Source: Sphingobium sp. TKS (GTDB lineage: Bacteria; Pseudomonadota; Alphaproteobacteria; Sphingomonadales; Sphingomonadaceae). Taken from it: DNA of 64,000 nt. Positions within the stretch are counted from its first letter, which is position 1. Every line of letters begins with the position of its first letter. The notes beneath the pieces were generated by a model, which made no database searches, was not told where the DNA came from, and saw nothing but the letters and a program-made list of their open reading frames with translations. The translations under genes and the position numbers were made by a program. The stretch is from assembly GCF_001563265.1 (NCBI RefSeq), contig NZ_CP005085.1, forward strand, positions 434,001-498,000, in the 5' to 3' direction. Shown here piece by piece: positions 51,985 to 60,538 of the stretch.

Positions 51985-52513
51985 CGGCCATGTCCCAGTA
52001 GCGAAGATCGCCCTTGAGCGCGGCCCCGAGACCGGCGAGCGCATCGACGATCTCGGACCTAAAGCTTGCGACCCTGGCCGCTTCCCGCGCGACGTCGAGG
52101 CCGGATTCGACCATCACCGAGGCGTTGAGCGCGCGGGTCGCCTGGTTGAGGTTGATCCCGATCCGATTGAGCTCGCGCCACGCCTGCGCGACGGCCGCCC
52201 GCTCCTCGCGCGGCAAGGGCGCGTTTGCGCGCAAGCGCCGCGCCAGCAACGTGGTGATCCAGTCGGTACGCTTCATCCCCAGCACATCCGCCGCGCGGTC
52301 GAGCGCGGCGATCTCTTCCGGGATCAGCCGAACCTCGACCCGGCAGGTTGCGCGCTGGCGGGCGCGCGGCGCCTGATGCCCCTCCCCCGCCTCCATGGCC
52401 AAGGCGTCACCGATCAAGCGGCGCAGCAGCGCCGAGCGGCCGCCCGATACCGCCGCGAGCGCGGCGAAACGCTGGGCGACATCATCGTCGAGCCGAAAGG
52501 TGAGGACGGGCAT
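51977..52513 (-). CDS. mobC: MobC-like relaxosome accessory protein
   Basis: This protein of about 178 residues begins MPVLTFRLDDDVAQRFAALAAV and has a second ribbon-helix-helix-like segment (CRVEVRLIPEEIAALDRAADVLGMKRTDW) and a MobC helix (WRELNRIGINLNQATRALN). Such proteins bind oriT and help the relaxase melt it. I chose ATG 52513 after GGGGA; an ATG at 52537 and a TTG at 52576 are alternatives. The gene overlaps the relaxase gene. A palindrome lies 72 bp upstream in its presumed promoter. Confidence 0.75.
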   Translation of the reverse strand: MPVLTFRLDDDVAQRFAALAAVSGGRSALLRRLIGDALAMEAGEGHQAPRARQRATCRVEVRLIPEEIAALDRAADVLGMKRTDWITTLLARRLRANAPLPREERAAVAQAWRELNRIGINLNQATRALNASVMVESGLDVAREAARVASFRSEIVDALAGLGAALKGDLRYWDMADA

Positions 52514-52584
52514 GTCCCCAACGCTATTGTCATACATCCCCGGCGCCAAGCCTATCCGGCCCTTACCTTTACTCAACTCATCTT

Positions 52585-52606
52585 ATAGTCTGCTTGGGCA
52601 GACTAT
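52585..52606. promoter_or_regulatory. Palindromic operator, copy 1 (mob promoter)
   Basis: Perfect 9-bp arms ATAGTCTGC and GCAGACTAT enclose TTGG. On the minus strand the right end is followed by TATAAG, a good -10, so the dyad would sit between -35 and -10 of the mobC-relaxase operon. A second copy with identical arms is at 54769-54802. Confidence 0.65.
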
Positions 52607-52692
52607 TGTTCTTCGGCCAGCGAACCCCTCTCGAACACCGATCGTCCGCAGCAAGGGGCGGCGCCTTCGGCGCTGCCCCCGCCCATCGACAC

Positions 52693-52723
52693 GAAAAGGG
52701 CCGCACCCCGAAGGGTACGGCCC
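52693..52723 (-). terminator. Terminator after parB
   Basis: A hairpin with arms GGGCCG and CGGCCC (plus CCC/GGG nearer the loop) is followed on the minus strand by TTTT. It begins 21 bp past the parB stop. A second hairpin at 52655-52679 (GGGGC-GGCGCC with GGCGC-TGCCCC) lies behind it and may act from the other side. Confidence 0.75.
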
Positions 52724-52743
52724 AAACCATCGTGCAAGATAAA

Positions 52744-53691
52744 CTACGAACGCGGAGGAGGCGGGTCAGTTGTTGGCAAGGCCTCGCTTCTCTCGCCGGT
52801 CGGACCGATCGACGAGGCAGCGACTTCACGCTCGCGGCCATCCTCGAAAATCACCGTGACCAAAGGCGCCAGCGGGAGCCACGCAGGGAAGCCGTCGACC
52901 AAGACCGGTAGTCTAGGAGATCGGATCGGCGCGGAGGGTTTGTCCGTGAGGCCCGATCGAACCGGATCGCGGTCGGTGGGGGCCAATGGCTGTGCCACAG
53001 GCGCCCGCGGAGGGACCGGCGCCGGGTGCGTCTGCTTGAGTTCGGCGATGAAGCGCGATCCTGCGGCGAGCGTTGCGCCGGCGTCGCCCCAGCTGGCGAC
53101 ATAGGCCTCGACCTCGGCAGGGTAGTCCCTCGCCGTCCGGTGCAGATCATAGAGAAGGCGAATAGGCGCAAACGGCAGGGCCGCCTTGAGATAGGCCGGC
53201 ATGTCGCCATAGGCGGCATAGAGCGAGACGAACTGCTTGGATCGGCCGAGTGCCGCCGCGATCTCGACCTGGTTCATCCCGCCCTTCAGCATCCGGGCGA
53301 TCGCATGGGCGAGCTCGACCGACGACAGATTGGCGCGCTGGTCGTTCTCGACGATCTGGTCGGCCAGCAGTTGCACTCCCTCGCCGACCGGCACGACGAT
53401 CGCGGGGATCGTGGCAAGGCCCGCCAGCTGCGATGCGCGGAAGCGGCGCTCGCCCAGACGTATCCGGTGCATGCCGTTCGCGTCGGGCGGCGTAACCGTG
53501 ATCGGCTGCAGCACGCCGCGCGACGCGATCGAGGCGGCCAGCTCGGCGAGCGCGTCATCGTCGAAGCTGCGCCGGGGATTGCCGGGGTCGGGCAGGATGC
53601 GCGCAAGTTCGATATCCTCGACCCGGCGCGCCCGTTCATGGTCGCCGACAAGAAGTCCGAACTCCTCGATGCGCTCGTCGAACTTGCCCAT
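52744..53691 (-). CDS. parB: ParB-like partition protein
   Basis: This 315-residue protein has the ParB N-terminal domain (RILPDPGNPRRSFDDDALAELAASIASRGVLQPITV, then RLGERRFRASQLAG) and a HTH (MNQVEIAAALGRSKQFVSLYAAYG). It would bind parS and pair with ParA to segregate the plasmid. Its ATG overlaps the parA stop as TGATG, and the C-terminus is Pro-rich with a final beta-like segment (VTVIFEDGREREV). A parS site was not identified with certainty; the palindromes at 52585 and 54769 are candidates. Confidence 0.9.
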   Translation of the reverse strand: MGKFDERIEEFGLLVGDHERARRVEDIELARILPDPGNPRRSFDDDALAELAASIASRGVLQPITVTPPDANGMHRIRLGERRFRASQLAGLATIPAIVVPVGEGVQLLADQIVENDQRANLSSVELAHAIARMLKGGMNQVEIAAALGRSKQFVSLYAAYGDMPAYLKAALPFAPIRLLYDLHRTARDYPAEVEAYVASWGDAGATLAAGSRFIAELKQTHPAPVPPRAPVAQPLAPTDRDPVRSGLTDKPSAPIRSPRLPVLVDGFPAWLPLAPLVTVIFEDGREREVAASSIGPTGERSEALPTTDPPPPRS

Positions 53692-54455
53692 CAGGCGGCC
53701 GCGACCTCCTGGCTTGTCATGCGCCCCTCGATCTCGGCGAGCACCGCGCGGATCTCCTCGGCCGCCGCCTTGGCGCCGCTGCCGGTCTCCTGCCATACCG
53801 GACGATGATTTTCCGCGGCATGCTTGTAGGTCGGCCGCGCCTTGATGAAGGCCGGGAACATGAGCTTCTCGCCGACCGCATGCGCCAGCTTCACCGCATT
53901 CTCCATCTCGCGCCGGTCGAACGGATTGACCATCGAGGGGAGGAGCCCGAGGAAAGCGATCTTGCGGCCGGCGCGCGCGGCCTCGGCCTTGCGCAGCGCG
54001 GTCAGCAGCATCTTGGCGCATTCGACCGAATCCTCGGCAACCTGCACCGGCGCGATCACGGCATCGGCGACCGCCATCGCGCTCAAGGTGAGCTCGTCCC
54101 ACTTGGGACCGGTATCGATAACGCAATAGTCGAAATGCGGGCGGAGCGCCGGGAAGCGGCCGATGAAGTCGCGCACATCCTGCGCCGCCTTGACCATCTG
54201 GAGACGGGGATCGGCACCGAGCACGGTTAGCCCGGCCTGCCCGTCGGCGCACAGGGCAGCGGCAGGATCGAACAGGTCGGCGGAAAATCCGCCTTGCCGC
54301 TCGGCGCCCAGGCGCCGCGTCGAGCTGCCCTGCGGGTCGAGATCGACGAAGGCGACGCGGCGCTCAGGCGGTTCAGCAAGATACCAGGCGAGATGACTGG
54401 CGAGGAAGGTCTTGCCGACCCCGCCCTTGAGCAGGCTGACGACGATCGTCTTCAT
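53691..54455 (-). CDS. parA: ParA-like partition ATPase
   Basis: This 254-residue ATPase has the deviant Walker A KGGVGKT at residues 10-16, FVDLDPQGSS and the switch segment CVIDTGPKWDELTLSAM. It uses ATP to move or position plasmid copies with ParB. There is no N-terminal DNA-binding extension, so it is the short ParA type. A 58-residue membrane protein gene starts upstream in the same operon, and parB is coupled at its end. Confidence 0.92.
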   Translation of the reverse strand: MKTIVVSLLKGGVGKTFLASHLAWYLAEPPERRVAFVDLDPQGSSTRRLGAERQGGFSADLFDPAAALCADGQAGLTVLGADPRLQMVKAAQDVRDFIGRFPALRPHFDYCVIDTGPKWDELTLSAMAVADAVIAPVQVAEDSVECAKMLLTALRKAEAARAGRKIAFLGLLPSMVNPFDRREMENAVKLAHAVGEKLMFPAFIKARPTYKHAAENHRPVWQETGSGAKAAAEEIRAVLAEIEGRMTSQEVAAA

Positions 54456-54467
54456 GACCGCGGCACC

Positions 54468-54644
54468 TCAGCAATAGTCGTCAGGACCATCGCGCAGGTT
54501 GCGCTCATAATGATCGCGCGAGGACCAGTCGCCGCCACCCCCAATGCCGGGACCGGCATAGCGGAACAGATAGACGGTGAGGGCGAAGCAGCCGAACGCG
54601 AAGAGAAACGCGTGATCGGGATGCGCGGCGAAATATGCGGCCAT
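54468..54644 (-). CDS. Small membrane protein upstream of parA
   Basis: This 58-residue protein has one hydrophobic segment (HAFLFAFGCFALTVYLFRYAG) and a hydrophilic end (GGDWSSRDHYERNLRDGPDDYC). AAGGAG lies 7 bases before the ATG, so translation is well supported. It is 12 bp from parA in the same operon. The function is unknown; a role in anchoring the partition complex is only speculation. Confidence 0.65.
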   Translation of the reverse strand: MAAYFAAHPDHAFLFAFGCFALTVYLFRYAGPGIGGGGDWSSRDHYERNLRDGPDDYC

Positions 54645-54768
54645 GATAAGTCTCCTTGGAGCCAGTGAACGGGCAAGCGAACGGCGCCACTGGCGCCGGC
54701 CACGCGCAATCGCGCGACATCTCGGACCCGCGCCCTCCCCTCCCGCATTTGCGGATGCGGCGTCCGTT

Positions 54769-54802
54769 GCCCGCATAGTCTGCTCAAGCAGACTATGCGG
54801 GC
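54769..54802. promoter_or_regulatory. Palindromic operator, copy 2 (par promoter)
   Basis: A nearly perfect 34-bp palindrome has 16-bp arms (GCCCGCATAGTCTGCT and its complement) around CA. It contains the arms ATAGTCTGC/GCAGACTAT of the copy at 52585-52606. It lies about 125 bp upstream of the start of the small membrane-parA-parB operon. It may be an operator or a partition site. Confidence 0.65.
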
Positions 54803-54826
54803 CATCCCCCCGGTCGGGGGGATGGC
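54801..54826 (-). terminator. Terminator of the DUF3768 gene
   Basis: Perfect 11-bp arms (GCCATCCCCCC and its complement) close a GGTC loop. It begins 10 bp after the stop of the DUF3768 gene on the minus strand and overlaps the edge of the palindrome at 54769-54802. Confidence 0.65.
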
Positions 54827-54835
54827 TGCGCCGGA

Positions 54836-55228
54836 TCAATATTCGTCGGCCAGCAGGATAGTGAGCACGCGCGTCGTGACCTCGGGGTTCGCGGCATCCG
54901 GCGAGCCATAGGCGAGCTCGAGATCGTAATAGTCGATCTTCCAGTAGAGGATCGCATCCTCGAACTCGAAGCGGCCGAAATCATGCTCGTCGATCGGATC
55001 GTTGTCGGGCGTGAAGCTGTCATAGTCGCGCACGATCCGGAGGATCTCCGCGCGGCGGCGAAAGCCGCGGAACAGGGCGACGTCGCCGATCAGCGCCGCA
55101 ACGCCCGCAGTCATCACGATCTGGTTGCGGCCCGGGCTATGGATGGACCGGCGAAGCGCGTCATTGAGTTCGGCGACGCGGGCGATCCGCTCGGCCTGGC
55201 TCATCGCATTCGGGGAGGATTGGGACAT
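54836..55228 (-). CDS. DUF3768 domain protein
   Basis: This 130-residue protein fits the DUF3768 family, which is common on alphaproteobacterial plasmids: RIARVAELNDALRRS at the N-terminus, then GRNQIVMTAGVAAL and a Trp/Tyr-rich end (FEFEDAILYWKIDYYDLELAYGSPDAANPEVTTRVLTI). Its function is unknown. The gene has its own terminator. The 259 bp upstream (55229-55487) hold a GGCCCC/GGGGCC hairpin at 55249-55268 and no other feature. Confidence 0.8.
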   Translation of the reverse strand: MSQSSPNAMSQAERIARVAELNDALRRSIHSPGRNQIVMTAGVAALIGDVALFRGFRRRAEILRIVRDYDSFTPDNDPIDEHDFGRFEFEDAILYWKIDYYDLELAYGSPDAANPEVTTRVLTILLADEY

Positions 55229-55487
55229 GAGAACGCTCCTGATCTGTCCGGCCCCGCCCGCCGGGGCCTTCCGACAGGCGTGCCAAGGGCCGGCGGCAGA
55301 GCGCGGCCGCGCACCGGCAGGGTCGCAACGGCAGTGGAGAAGCCCGCAAAGCGGGCTTGCGCGGGCGCGCGCGCCGGCCAGGCAAGCCGACAGGAGGAAG
55401 GTCTTGGCGGGCGGGATCGCGAAGAGATGATCGCGGTGTCCTGATTCTCTGGCTCCGCGGAGAGCCCGGCGCTATCCTCCGCCCATC

Positions 55488-55838
55488 ATGACGAGCAGCG
55501 CCACTCTCTTCCGCCTTGCCCCGGCCTGGACCGCGTCACTCCAGGCGATGCGGCTGCGCCAGATCCTCGTCCGATCGCAATGCCGCCGCTGCGGTGCGTT
55601 GATGCGCGAGGATGTCGATGCCCTGATCGGGCTCCATGGAGCAGGCGCCAGCCTCATCGACCGGCAGGCCCGATGCCGCATGGTCGGCTGCGACGGCGCG
55701 GCCTATTATCTCGCGGCGCGGGGCCATGACCGTCCCTGGCACATATTGCTGCACGATGAGCACCTGCGTGCGGGCCTGGCCAACTGCCCTCCAGCGCGCG
55801 GCGCGACCGGCCGGGCCATAGTTTGCGCGCAGGGTTGA
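55488..55838 (+). CDS. Small possible zinc-binding protein
   Basis: This 116-residue protein has a CRRCGAL pair followed later by CRMVGCDG, a spacing that could form a four-Cys zinc site, and an aromatic stretch (AAYYLAARGHDRPWHILLHDEHL). It lies alone on the plus strand and ends 43 bp before the group II intron. It shows no match to a family known to me. Codon use looks normal for the neighbours. Confidence 0.5.
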   Translation: MTSSATLFRLAPAWTASLQAMRLRQILVRSQCRRCGALMREDVDALIGLHGAGASLIDRQARCRMVGCDGAAYYLAARGHDRPWHILLHDEHLRAGLANCPPARGATGRAIVCAQG

Positions 55839-56490
55839 GAAGTGCGAGCAGTCACGGCAGGGATCGTCACCCGAATGGGCGTGCGCCGTTGTGGCGCGAA
55901 GAAGAAAGGAGTGTTCGAATGAACTGAGCTTACTGGCGTAGCTTATGCCTGACCGACTTACCGGTGCTGGTGATGAACCGGCTGAGATTCCGAAAGGGAA
56001 ACGGGACCATAGCATGTCGGGGAATGGATCGAAGTCGGGTGCCGCAACCTGACGGTTGACCAACAGGCAAGGTGTGCATGGTGAAGACTGGATTGTCTGA
56101 ATCCCAGATTCCAGCGGCTATCAGGTTGGCGATGGTGAACGCGGTTGTCACACCATTCCGAGCGGAGCGAGGAGCACGTCCTAGTGAATCGCTGCCAGTC
56201 CGCTCGGCGCAGCCCCGGTAAGGGGATTAAGGAAACGAACGGGGCACCTAAACACGCCGCGACTCCTCACTCGCGCAACTGCGGGATCGCCTAAACAGGA
56301 CGGCTTGTTCGGACCTGCATGGCGACGGAGCCGTCATAGTAGTCAAATGCCCGGTGTAATGGCCGGGATAGCCGCCGCGAGGCGGACGGAGCAGCGGTAT
56401 AAGCGGGAGTGATCCTTGTCGAAATCCGCAGCATCCGGGCGAAGGACGGCAGTTCTGTAACCTCGATGGATCAAGGGAAAGGGATTGCTG

Positions 56491-58356
56491 ATGCAGACCG
56501 CTACTATCCTGAGACGGATCGAGACGCTTCCGGCCCTGTCGCGGGCGGGCAAGCGGATCAATGGTCTCCACCGCCTCATGCGGTACCGCTGCTTATATGA
56601 GCGGGCCTATGACAGAGTATCCCGGAATCGGGGTGCCATGACGCCGGGAGTAGACGGCCAGACCTTCGACGGCATGACGCTGGCAAGGCTTGATCGTCTG
56701 GTCGAACGCGTGGCGGATGGCCGTTACCGCCCTCGTCCAGTGCGGCGGGTCTATATCCCCAAGGGCAATGGTAAAATGCGCCCATTGGGCATCCCTACGG
56801 CGGATGATCGCATCGTTCAGGAGGCGGCGAGAATGATCCTCGCGGCGATCTATGAGCCTGTGTTCTCGAAACATAGTCATGGGTTCCGCGCGGGTCGCTC
56901 CTGCCACACGGCTCTCGAGGAGATCCGCAAAACCTGGACGGGTGCGAAATGGCTGATCGAAGTGGATGTTCGCGGGTTCTTCGACAACATCGACCATGAC
57001 ATCCTGCTCGGCCTCTTGGCCCGGCGCATCGATGATCCTGTGTTCATCGATCTGATCGGAACAATGCTCAAGGCAGGGTGCATGGACGAATGGAAGTTCG
57101 AACGGACCTATAGCGGCACTCCACAGGGCGGGGTCATCTCGCCCTTGCTTGCCAACATCTATCTCCATGAGCTTGACTTGTTCATGGAGGAAATGCGGGC
57201 GGGCTTCGACAAGGGCGTCAAACGGCGGGCCAATCCTGCCTATGCTGCTCAGGGCCAGCAGATCGCCGCACTTCGTAAGAAGATCGACGCAATCCGTGCC
57301 GGTGGCGCGGACGAGGCAGAAGTCCGGGCCTGTCTGGCTCGGATCGAAGCCATCAATCGGGATCGACGGAAAATATCATCCGTCGATCAAATGGACCCCA
57401 ACTTCCGCCGCCTGCGCTATTGCCGCTATGCCGACGACTTCCTTGTCGGTGTGATCGGCAGCAAGGCGGACGCCGTCCGGATCATGGCCGATATACAGCA
57501 CTTCCTCGCTGAGCGGCTCAATCTGGCGGTATCACCGGAGAAAACCGGGGTTCGCGATGCGTCGAAGGGATCGCCGTTCCTTGGCTTCCATGTATGCGCC
57601 TTCACGTTGCGCTCCGCCGGCACGATGGCGGGACGGCAGAAGGTCGGCGGTGGGATGCGTCGCGTCCTTCGTCGGCCAACGCGGGGGAATATCAAGCTGT
57701 GGGTGCCACGGGATCGGGTCTATGGGTTCTGCAGGCGGAAAAAGCTCGGCAACCTCGACAAGAGGAATGGCCGAGCACGTCCGCAGTTCCTCGACTCCAG
57801 TGTCGCGGAAATTATCGTTGCCTATAACTCGGAGTTCTGTGGCTTCGCCAACTATTATGCGATCGCCGACGGCGTAAAAGCGTCGCTCGACAAACTTGAG
57901 CTGGTCATGTTCAGGAGCTTGTTGGCGACGATAGCCTGTCGACGGCGTACGAGTAGAAAGCAGGTCATGAAATCCCTGAAAATGGGGGCGGACTATGGTG
58001 TCACCACCACGGTCCGGGGCAAACCGCGCGTCCACAAGGTGTGGAAGCTGAAACATCTGATCGTGAAGACGTGGGGCAATCCCATCGTCGATACCATCAC
58101 GGTCGGCTCGCGCATTGCGCAGAGTTCGAACGACCTCGTTACCCGCCTCACCGCTGAAGAATGCCAAGCATGCGGCGATACCGATGGACCGTTCGAGATG
58201 CATCATCCCAACCGCCTGAAAGACAAACGGGGCGACCAACTGACACTGTGGAAACAATCGGCGCGGCGGCGCAGGACCATCGTTCTGTGCCGCAAATGTC
58301 ACGTCGCACACCATGGTGGTCGGATGCCCGACAGAATGGAGAGCCGTGTGCATTGA
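56491..58356 (+). CDS. ltrA: Group II intron reverse transcriptase/maturase with HNH endonuclease
   Basis: This 621-residue protein has reverse transcriptase motifs [66 protein letters not shown] and [10 protein letters not shown] (YADD near residue 315), then a maturase region and a C-terminal HNH endonuclease ([17 protein letters not shown] and [12 protein letters not shown]). It splices the intron and drives homing. ATG 56491 is preferred over the TTG at 56485. Its stop codon lies inside domain V, so coding and ribozyme sequences overlap. No stop or frameshift was seen, so it is probably active. Confidence 0.95.
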   Translation: MQTATILRRIETLPALSRAGKRINGLHRLMRYRCLYERAYDRVSRNRGAMTPGVDGQTFDGMTLARLDRLVERVADGRYRPRPVRRVYIPKGNGKMRPLGIPTADDRIVQEAARMILAAIYEPVFSKHSHGFRAGRSCHTALEEIRKTWTGAKWLIEVDVRGFFDNIDHDILLGLLARRIDDPVFIDLIGTMLKAGCMDEWKFERTYSGTPQGGVISPLLANIYLHELDLFMEEMRAGFDKGVKRRANPAYAAQGQQIAALRKKIDAIRAGGADEAEVRACLARIEAINRDRRKISSVDQMDPNFRRLRYCRYADDFLVGVIGSKADAVRIMADIQHFLAERLNLAVSPEKTGVRDASKGSPFLGFHVCAFTLRSAGTMAGRQKVGGGMRRVLRRPTRGNIKLWVPRDRVYGFCRRKKLGNLDKRNGRARPQFLDSSVAEIIVAYNSEFCGFANYYAIADGVKASLDKLELVMFRSLLATIACRRRTSRKQVMKSLKMGADYGVTTTVRGKPRVHKVWKLKHLIVKTWGNPIVDTITVGSRIAQSSNDLVTRLTAEECQACGDTDGPFEMHHPNRLKDKRGDQLTLWKQSARRRRTIVLCRKCHVAHHGGRMPDRMESRVH

Positions 58357-58374
58357 AAGGTGCAAGCACGGTTC
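58341..58374 (+). ncRNA. Group II intron domain V
   Basis: The 34-nt hairpin starts GAGCCGTGTGC, has a GAAA-type loop (TTGAAAGG) and ends GCACGGTTC, matching the domain V consensus. Domain VI follows as a GGCGC/GCGCC hairpin (about 58383-58417) with the expected unpaired A near its base. Confidence 0.85.
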
Positions 58375-58521
58375 GGGGGGAGGCGCTGGGGCGTCCTCGA
58401 AAGAGGCGTCTCGCGCCCACCCTACTGAGACTTGGCACAAGGCTCAGGGCGAAGCCTAGAGCCCGGTCCGGCCGCGCCGGAGCCGCCATTCTCAGCGCAT
58501 AGATGCAGAGAAATCCGACTT

Positions 58522-59043
58522 TCAGACGGCAACCGCCCGTCGCAGATTGCCAAGTGCAGAACACAATTTCTGCGATACCTTACGGAGCTGCTGAAGCCTC
58601 TCCGCCGCCTCGTTCTCTTCGATCACGAGCGTCGAACGATCAGCCTGCCGTGCCCGGATCGCGATCACACGAAAGATGGCGGCCCATCGACTGGTCCGTT
58701 CGACTGTCAGCTTCGCCTGGCCATGGGCGAGCATCGTGCGCAGCCCTTCCTGGTGCCGAAATTCCGCCAGCAGGCTCGCGACACCCTTTCCCTCCACGGA
58801 AAAGGGGCCGCCCTCATTGACGAGTGCAGCAAGGTCATCGAGCCGTTGCCCGACCAAATGCCGTAGCTTCACCGACTGTCCTCGTCCCGGCTGAGCGCTC
58901 AGATGCAGCAAAGTCTCGGTAACGGCCACCTCCACCGCGGCGAAGCATTGCAGACAGGCACCGCGCCAGGCGTTCACCTCCTGGGTGACGCGCGCCCACA
59001 GGGCATCATCGCCGGCATTCGCTATCGCAGCCTCAATCGTCAT
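58522..59043 (-). CDS. Unknown helical protein with HEPN-like motif
   Basis: This protein of about 173 residues is predicted to be all helical. It has FAAVEVAVTETLLHL and the segment LRTMLAHGQAKL, where R-x4-H matches the HEPN RNase motif. The start is uncertain: ATG 59043 lacks a good ribosome site and no better one was found. It lies on the minus strand just past the intron. If it is a HEPN protein it could belong to an abortive-infection or toxin system, but no partner was recognised. Confidence 0.5.
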   Translation of the reverse strand: MTIEAAIANAGDDALWARVTQEVNAWRGACLQCFAAVEVAVTETLLHLSAQPGRGQSVKLRHLVGQRLDDLAALVNEGGPFSVEGKGVASLLAEFRHQEGLRTMLAHGQAKLTVERTSRWAAIFRVIAIRARQADRSTLVIEENEAAERLQQLRKVSQKLCSALGNLRRAVAV

Positions 59044-59150
59044 TATCGCAGCATAGTCGCGGCATCTGAACAATCGGTTCTCGTCTTCGGCGCAAGCCGC
59101 GAGCGAAGCGCGGGGAATAACCGGGAGCCGAGCGGCTCCCGGTCGAGCCG

Positions 59151-59315
59151 TCAGGCAAAGGGATCGAATTCGGTGACGATGGCGACGCTGCCGTCGGCGT
59201 CTTCGGCGGTGATAACCCCGTAATGCTGCCCGATCGCGATGACGAAGGTGACCATCATGAGGCTGCGCGAGAGGCTGAAGGCGTGGCGGCGAGCGATTGC
59301 GATGTCGGTGAACAT
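59151..59315 (-). CDS. Small protein with one hydrophobic segment
   Basis: This 54-residue product has AAGGAG 7 bases upstream of its ATG, which supports translation. It reads ARRHAFSLSRSLMMVTFVIA in the middle, probably one membrane helix, and an acidic end (ITAEDADGSVAIVTEFDPFA). Its function is unknown. The following 59316-59620 is noncoding. Confidence 0.5.
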   Translation of the reverse strand: MFTDIAIARRHAFSLSRSLMMVTFVIAIGQHYGVITAEDADGSVAIVTEFDPFA

Positions 59316-59620
59316 GTCGAGGCTCCTTTGCGCGCCGGCGGGTTCGTCCCGCTCGACAGGCGCCCGATGTGTCCGGCCGGTGGCCGCGATCACTTTTTTG
59401 GCTGGAGGCCCAAAAAGCCGTAGCGAAGCGACCGGACCCCTTGCGGGTTGATCGCAAAAGGTCACCGGGTGGACCAAGGATCGCGCCGATTGAGAGCGGG
59501 CGAACCCGCCGGCCAGGAGGCCAGGTCCCCGCCGATGTCGCGCCCCACCCCTTGCCCTGCCTGCCGCTCCATCCAACGGGTCCGGATGACAGGCCGCCGC
59601 TTGTCGGTTAGCCCCGCCGG
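59316..59620. other. Intergenic region between divergent small genes
   Basis: This 305-bp stretch separates the minus-strand small gene from the plus-strand nuclease gene. It contains the ribosome site of the former and probably both promoters. A short inverted repeat (TTTTTTGGCTGG...CCCAAAAAG) lies at about 59395-59416. No RNA gene or further open frame was recognised. Confidence 0.35.
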
Positions 59621-60055
59621 ATGCTGTTCCCGCTCCTGCTTGCCGCCGCCGTGGTCCCCAATGATCAGACCTTCGCCTGCACACCGACGCGCGTCTGGGA
59701 TGGCGATGGCCCGATCTGGTGCCGCGAGGGCGCCCATGTGCGGCTCGCCGGCATTGCCGCGCGCGAGATCGACAACAGCTGCCGCCCCGGCCAGCCCTGT
59801 CCGAGAGCAAGTGGCCCGGCCGCCCGCGATGCGTTGGTGCGCCTGCTTGGCGGACCGCGCGGCCAGACATCCACCGGGCATATTCGCGTGGCTGGCCCCA
59901 CCATGCGCTGCGTCTCGACCGGCGAAGCCAAGGGCAACCGGACCGGCGCCTGGTGCAACGCGCCCGGCATCGGCGATCTCAGCTGCGCGATGATTGCGAC
60001 CGGCACCGTGCTGCGCTGGGAGCGCTATGCCAAGGGGCGATGCCGATCCCGCTGA
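59621..60055 (+). CDS. Secreted thermonuclease (SNase)-like protein
   Basis: This 144-residue protein has a short signal peptide (MLFPLLLAAAVVPNDQTFA) and the SNase core: VWDGDGPIWC, then HVRLAGIAAREID, which aligns with the usual RLxGIDAPE with Ala in place of Asp-Pro. Six cysteines suggest disulfides. It lacks the full-length C-terminal helices of staphylococcal nuclease. Similar small nucleases are common on conjugative plasmids; the role is unclear and activity may be reduced. Confidence 0.7.
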   Translation: MLFPLLLAAAVVPNDQTFACTPTRVWDGDGPIWCREGAHVRLAGIAAREIDNSCRPGQPCPRASGPAARDALVRLLGGPRGQTSTGHIRVAGPTMRCVSTGEAKGNRTGAWCNAPGIGDLSCAMIATGTVLRWERYAKGRCRSR

Positions 60056-60130
60056 TCCGCTTGGGACCATGCCGCGCCTGAACAGGATAAGAGGCCCGGC
60101 GGCGATGCCGCCGGGCCGCCCTGTCCGAGC

Positions 60131-60538
60131 TCAGAAGGGGATTTCATCGTCTTCGGGCTCGTTGCCGCCGCCGCTATTCTCGTTGGACTTGGCGCGGGTG
60201 AGGAAGGTCACCTCGTCGGCGATGATCTCGACGCCGTAGCGTTCGATATTCTCGCTGTCGGTCCAGCGGGTGTAGTGGATACGGCCCCGGACCATGACCT
60301 TCATACCCTTGTCGACATATTGCTCGACCGTCTTGCCGACGCCGTTGAAGCAGGTGATCCGGTGCCATTCGGTGTCCTCGAGGCGGCGATTGTTGTCGTC
60401 GCGCAGGATCTTGCCGTTGCTGTCGCGCTTCGGGCGCGAGGTGGCGAGGCTGAAATGGGTAATGCGGGTGCCGCCCTGGGTGGTGCGGGTTTCCGGCGTG
60501 CCACCGACATTGCCGGCGAGGATGACGAGGTTCTGCAT
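60131..60538 (-). CDS. ssb: Single-stranded DNA-binding protein
   Basis: This 135-residue protein has the OB-fold SSB sequence MQNLVILAGNVGGTPETRTTQGGTRITHFSLATS, then EWHRITCFNGVGKTVEQYVDKG and a C-terminal acidic tip DDEIPF used to recruit partners. Plasmid SSBs protect single-stranded DNA during and after transfer. The ATG at 60538 has AAGGA about 10 bases upstream. It is monocistronic as far as seen. Confidence 0.95.
   Translation of the reverse strand: MQNLVILAGNVGGTPETRTTQGGTRITHFSLATSRPKRDSNGKILRDDNNRRLEDTEWHRITCFNGVGKTVEQYVDKGMKVMVRGRIHYTRWTDSENIERYGVEIIADEVTFLTRAKSNENSGGGNEPEDDEIPF

Larger units (their letters stand above)
55881..58425 (+). mobile_element. Group II intron, full length
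   Basis: The proposed 5' end GTGCGCC fits the GUGYG rule and forms a hairpin with GGCGC 12 bases on. The 5' part (to about 56480) is the ribozyme domain I-III region, the encoded protein fills domain IV, and domains V and VI follow, ending near CCCTAC at 58425. Domain V (58341-58374) is well conserved. The 5' boundary could instead be GTGCGAGC at 55846. It lies between two unrelated genes and does not split a recognised gene. Confidence 0.8.

Noticed and set aside
51289..52017. Plus-strand frame opposite the relaxase gene
   Set aside because: Shadow; the minus-strand frame has the three-His relaxase motif.
55846..55853. Alternative intron 5' end (GTGCGAGC)
   Set aside because: The later GTGCGCC forms the expected hairpin right at the intron start and was preferred, but the earlier site cannot be excluded.
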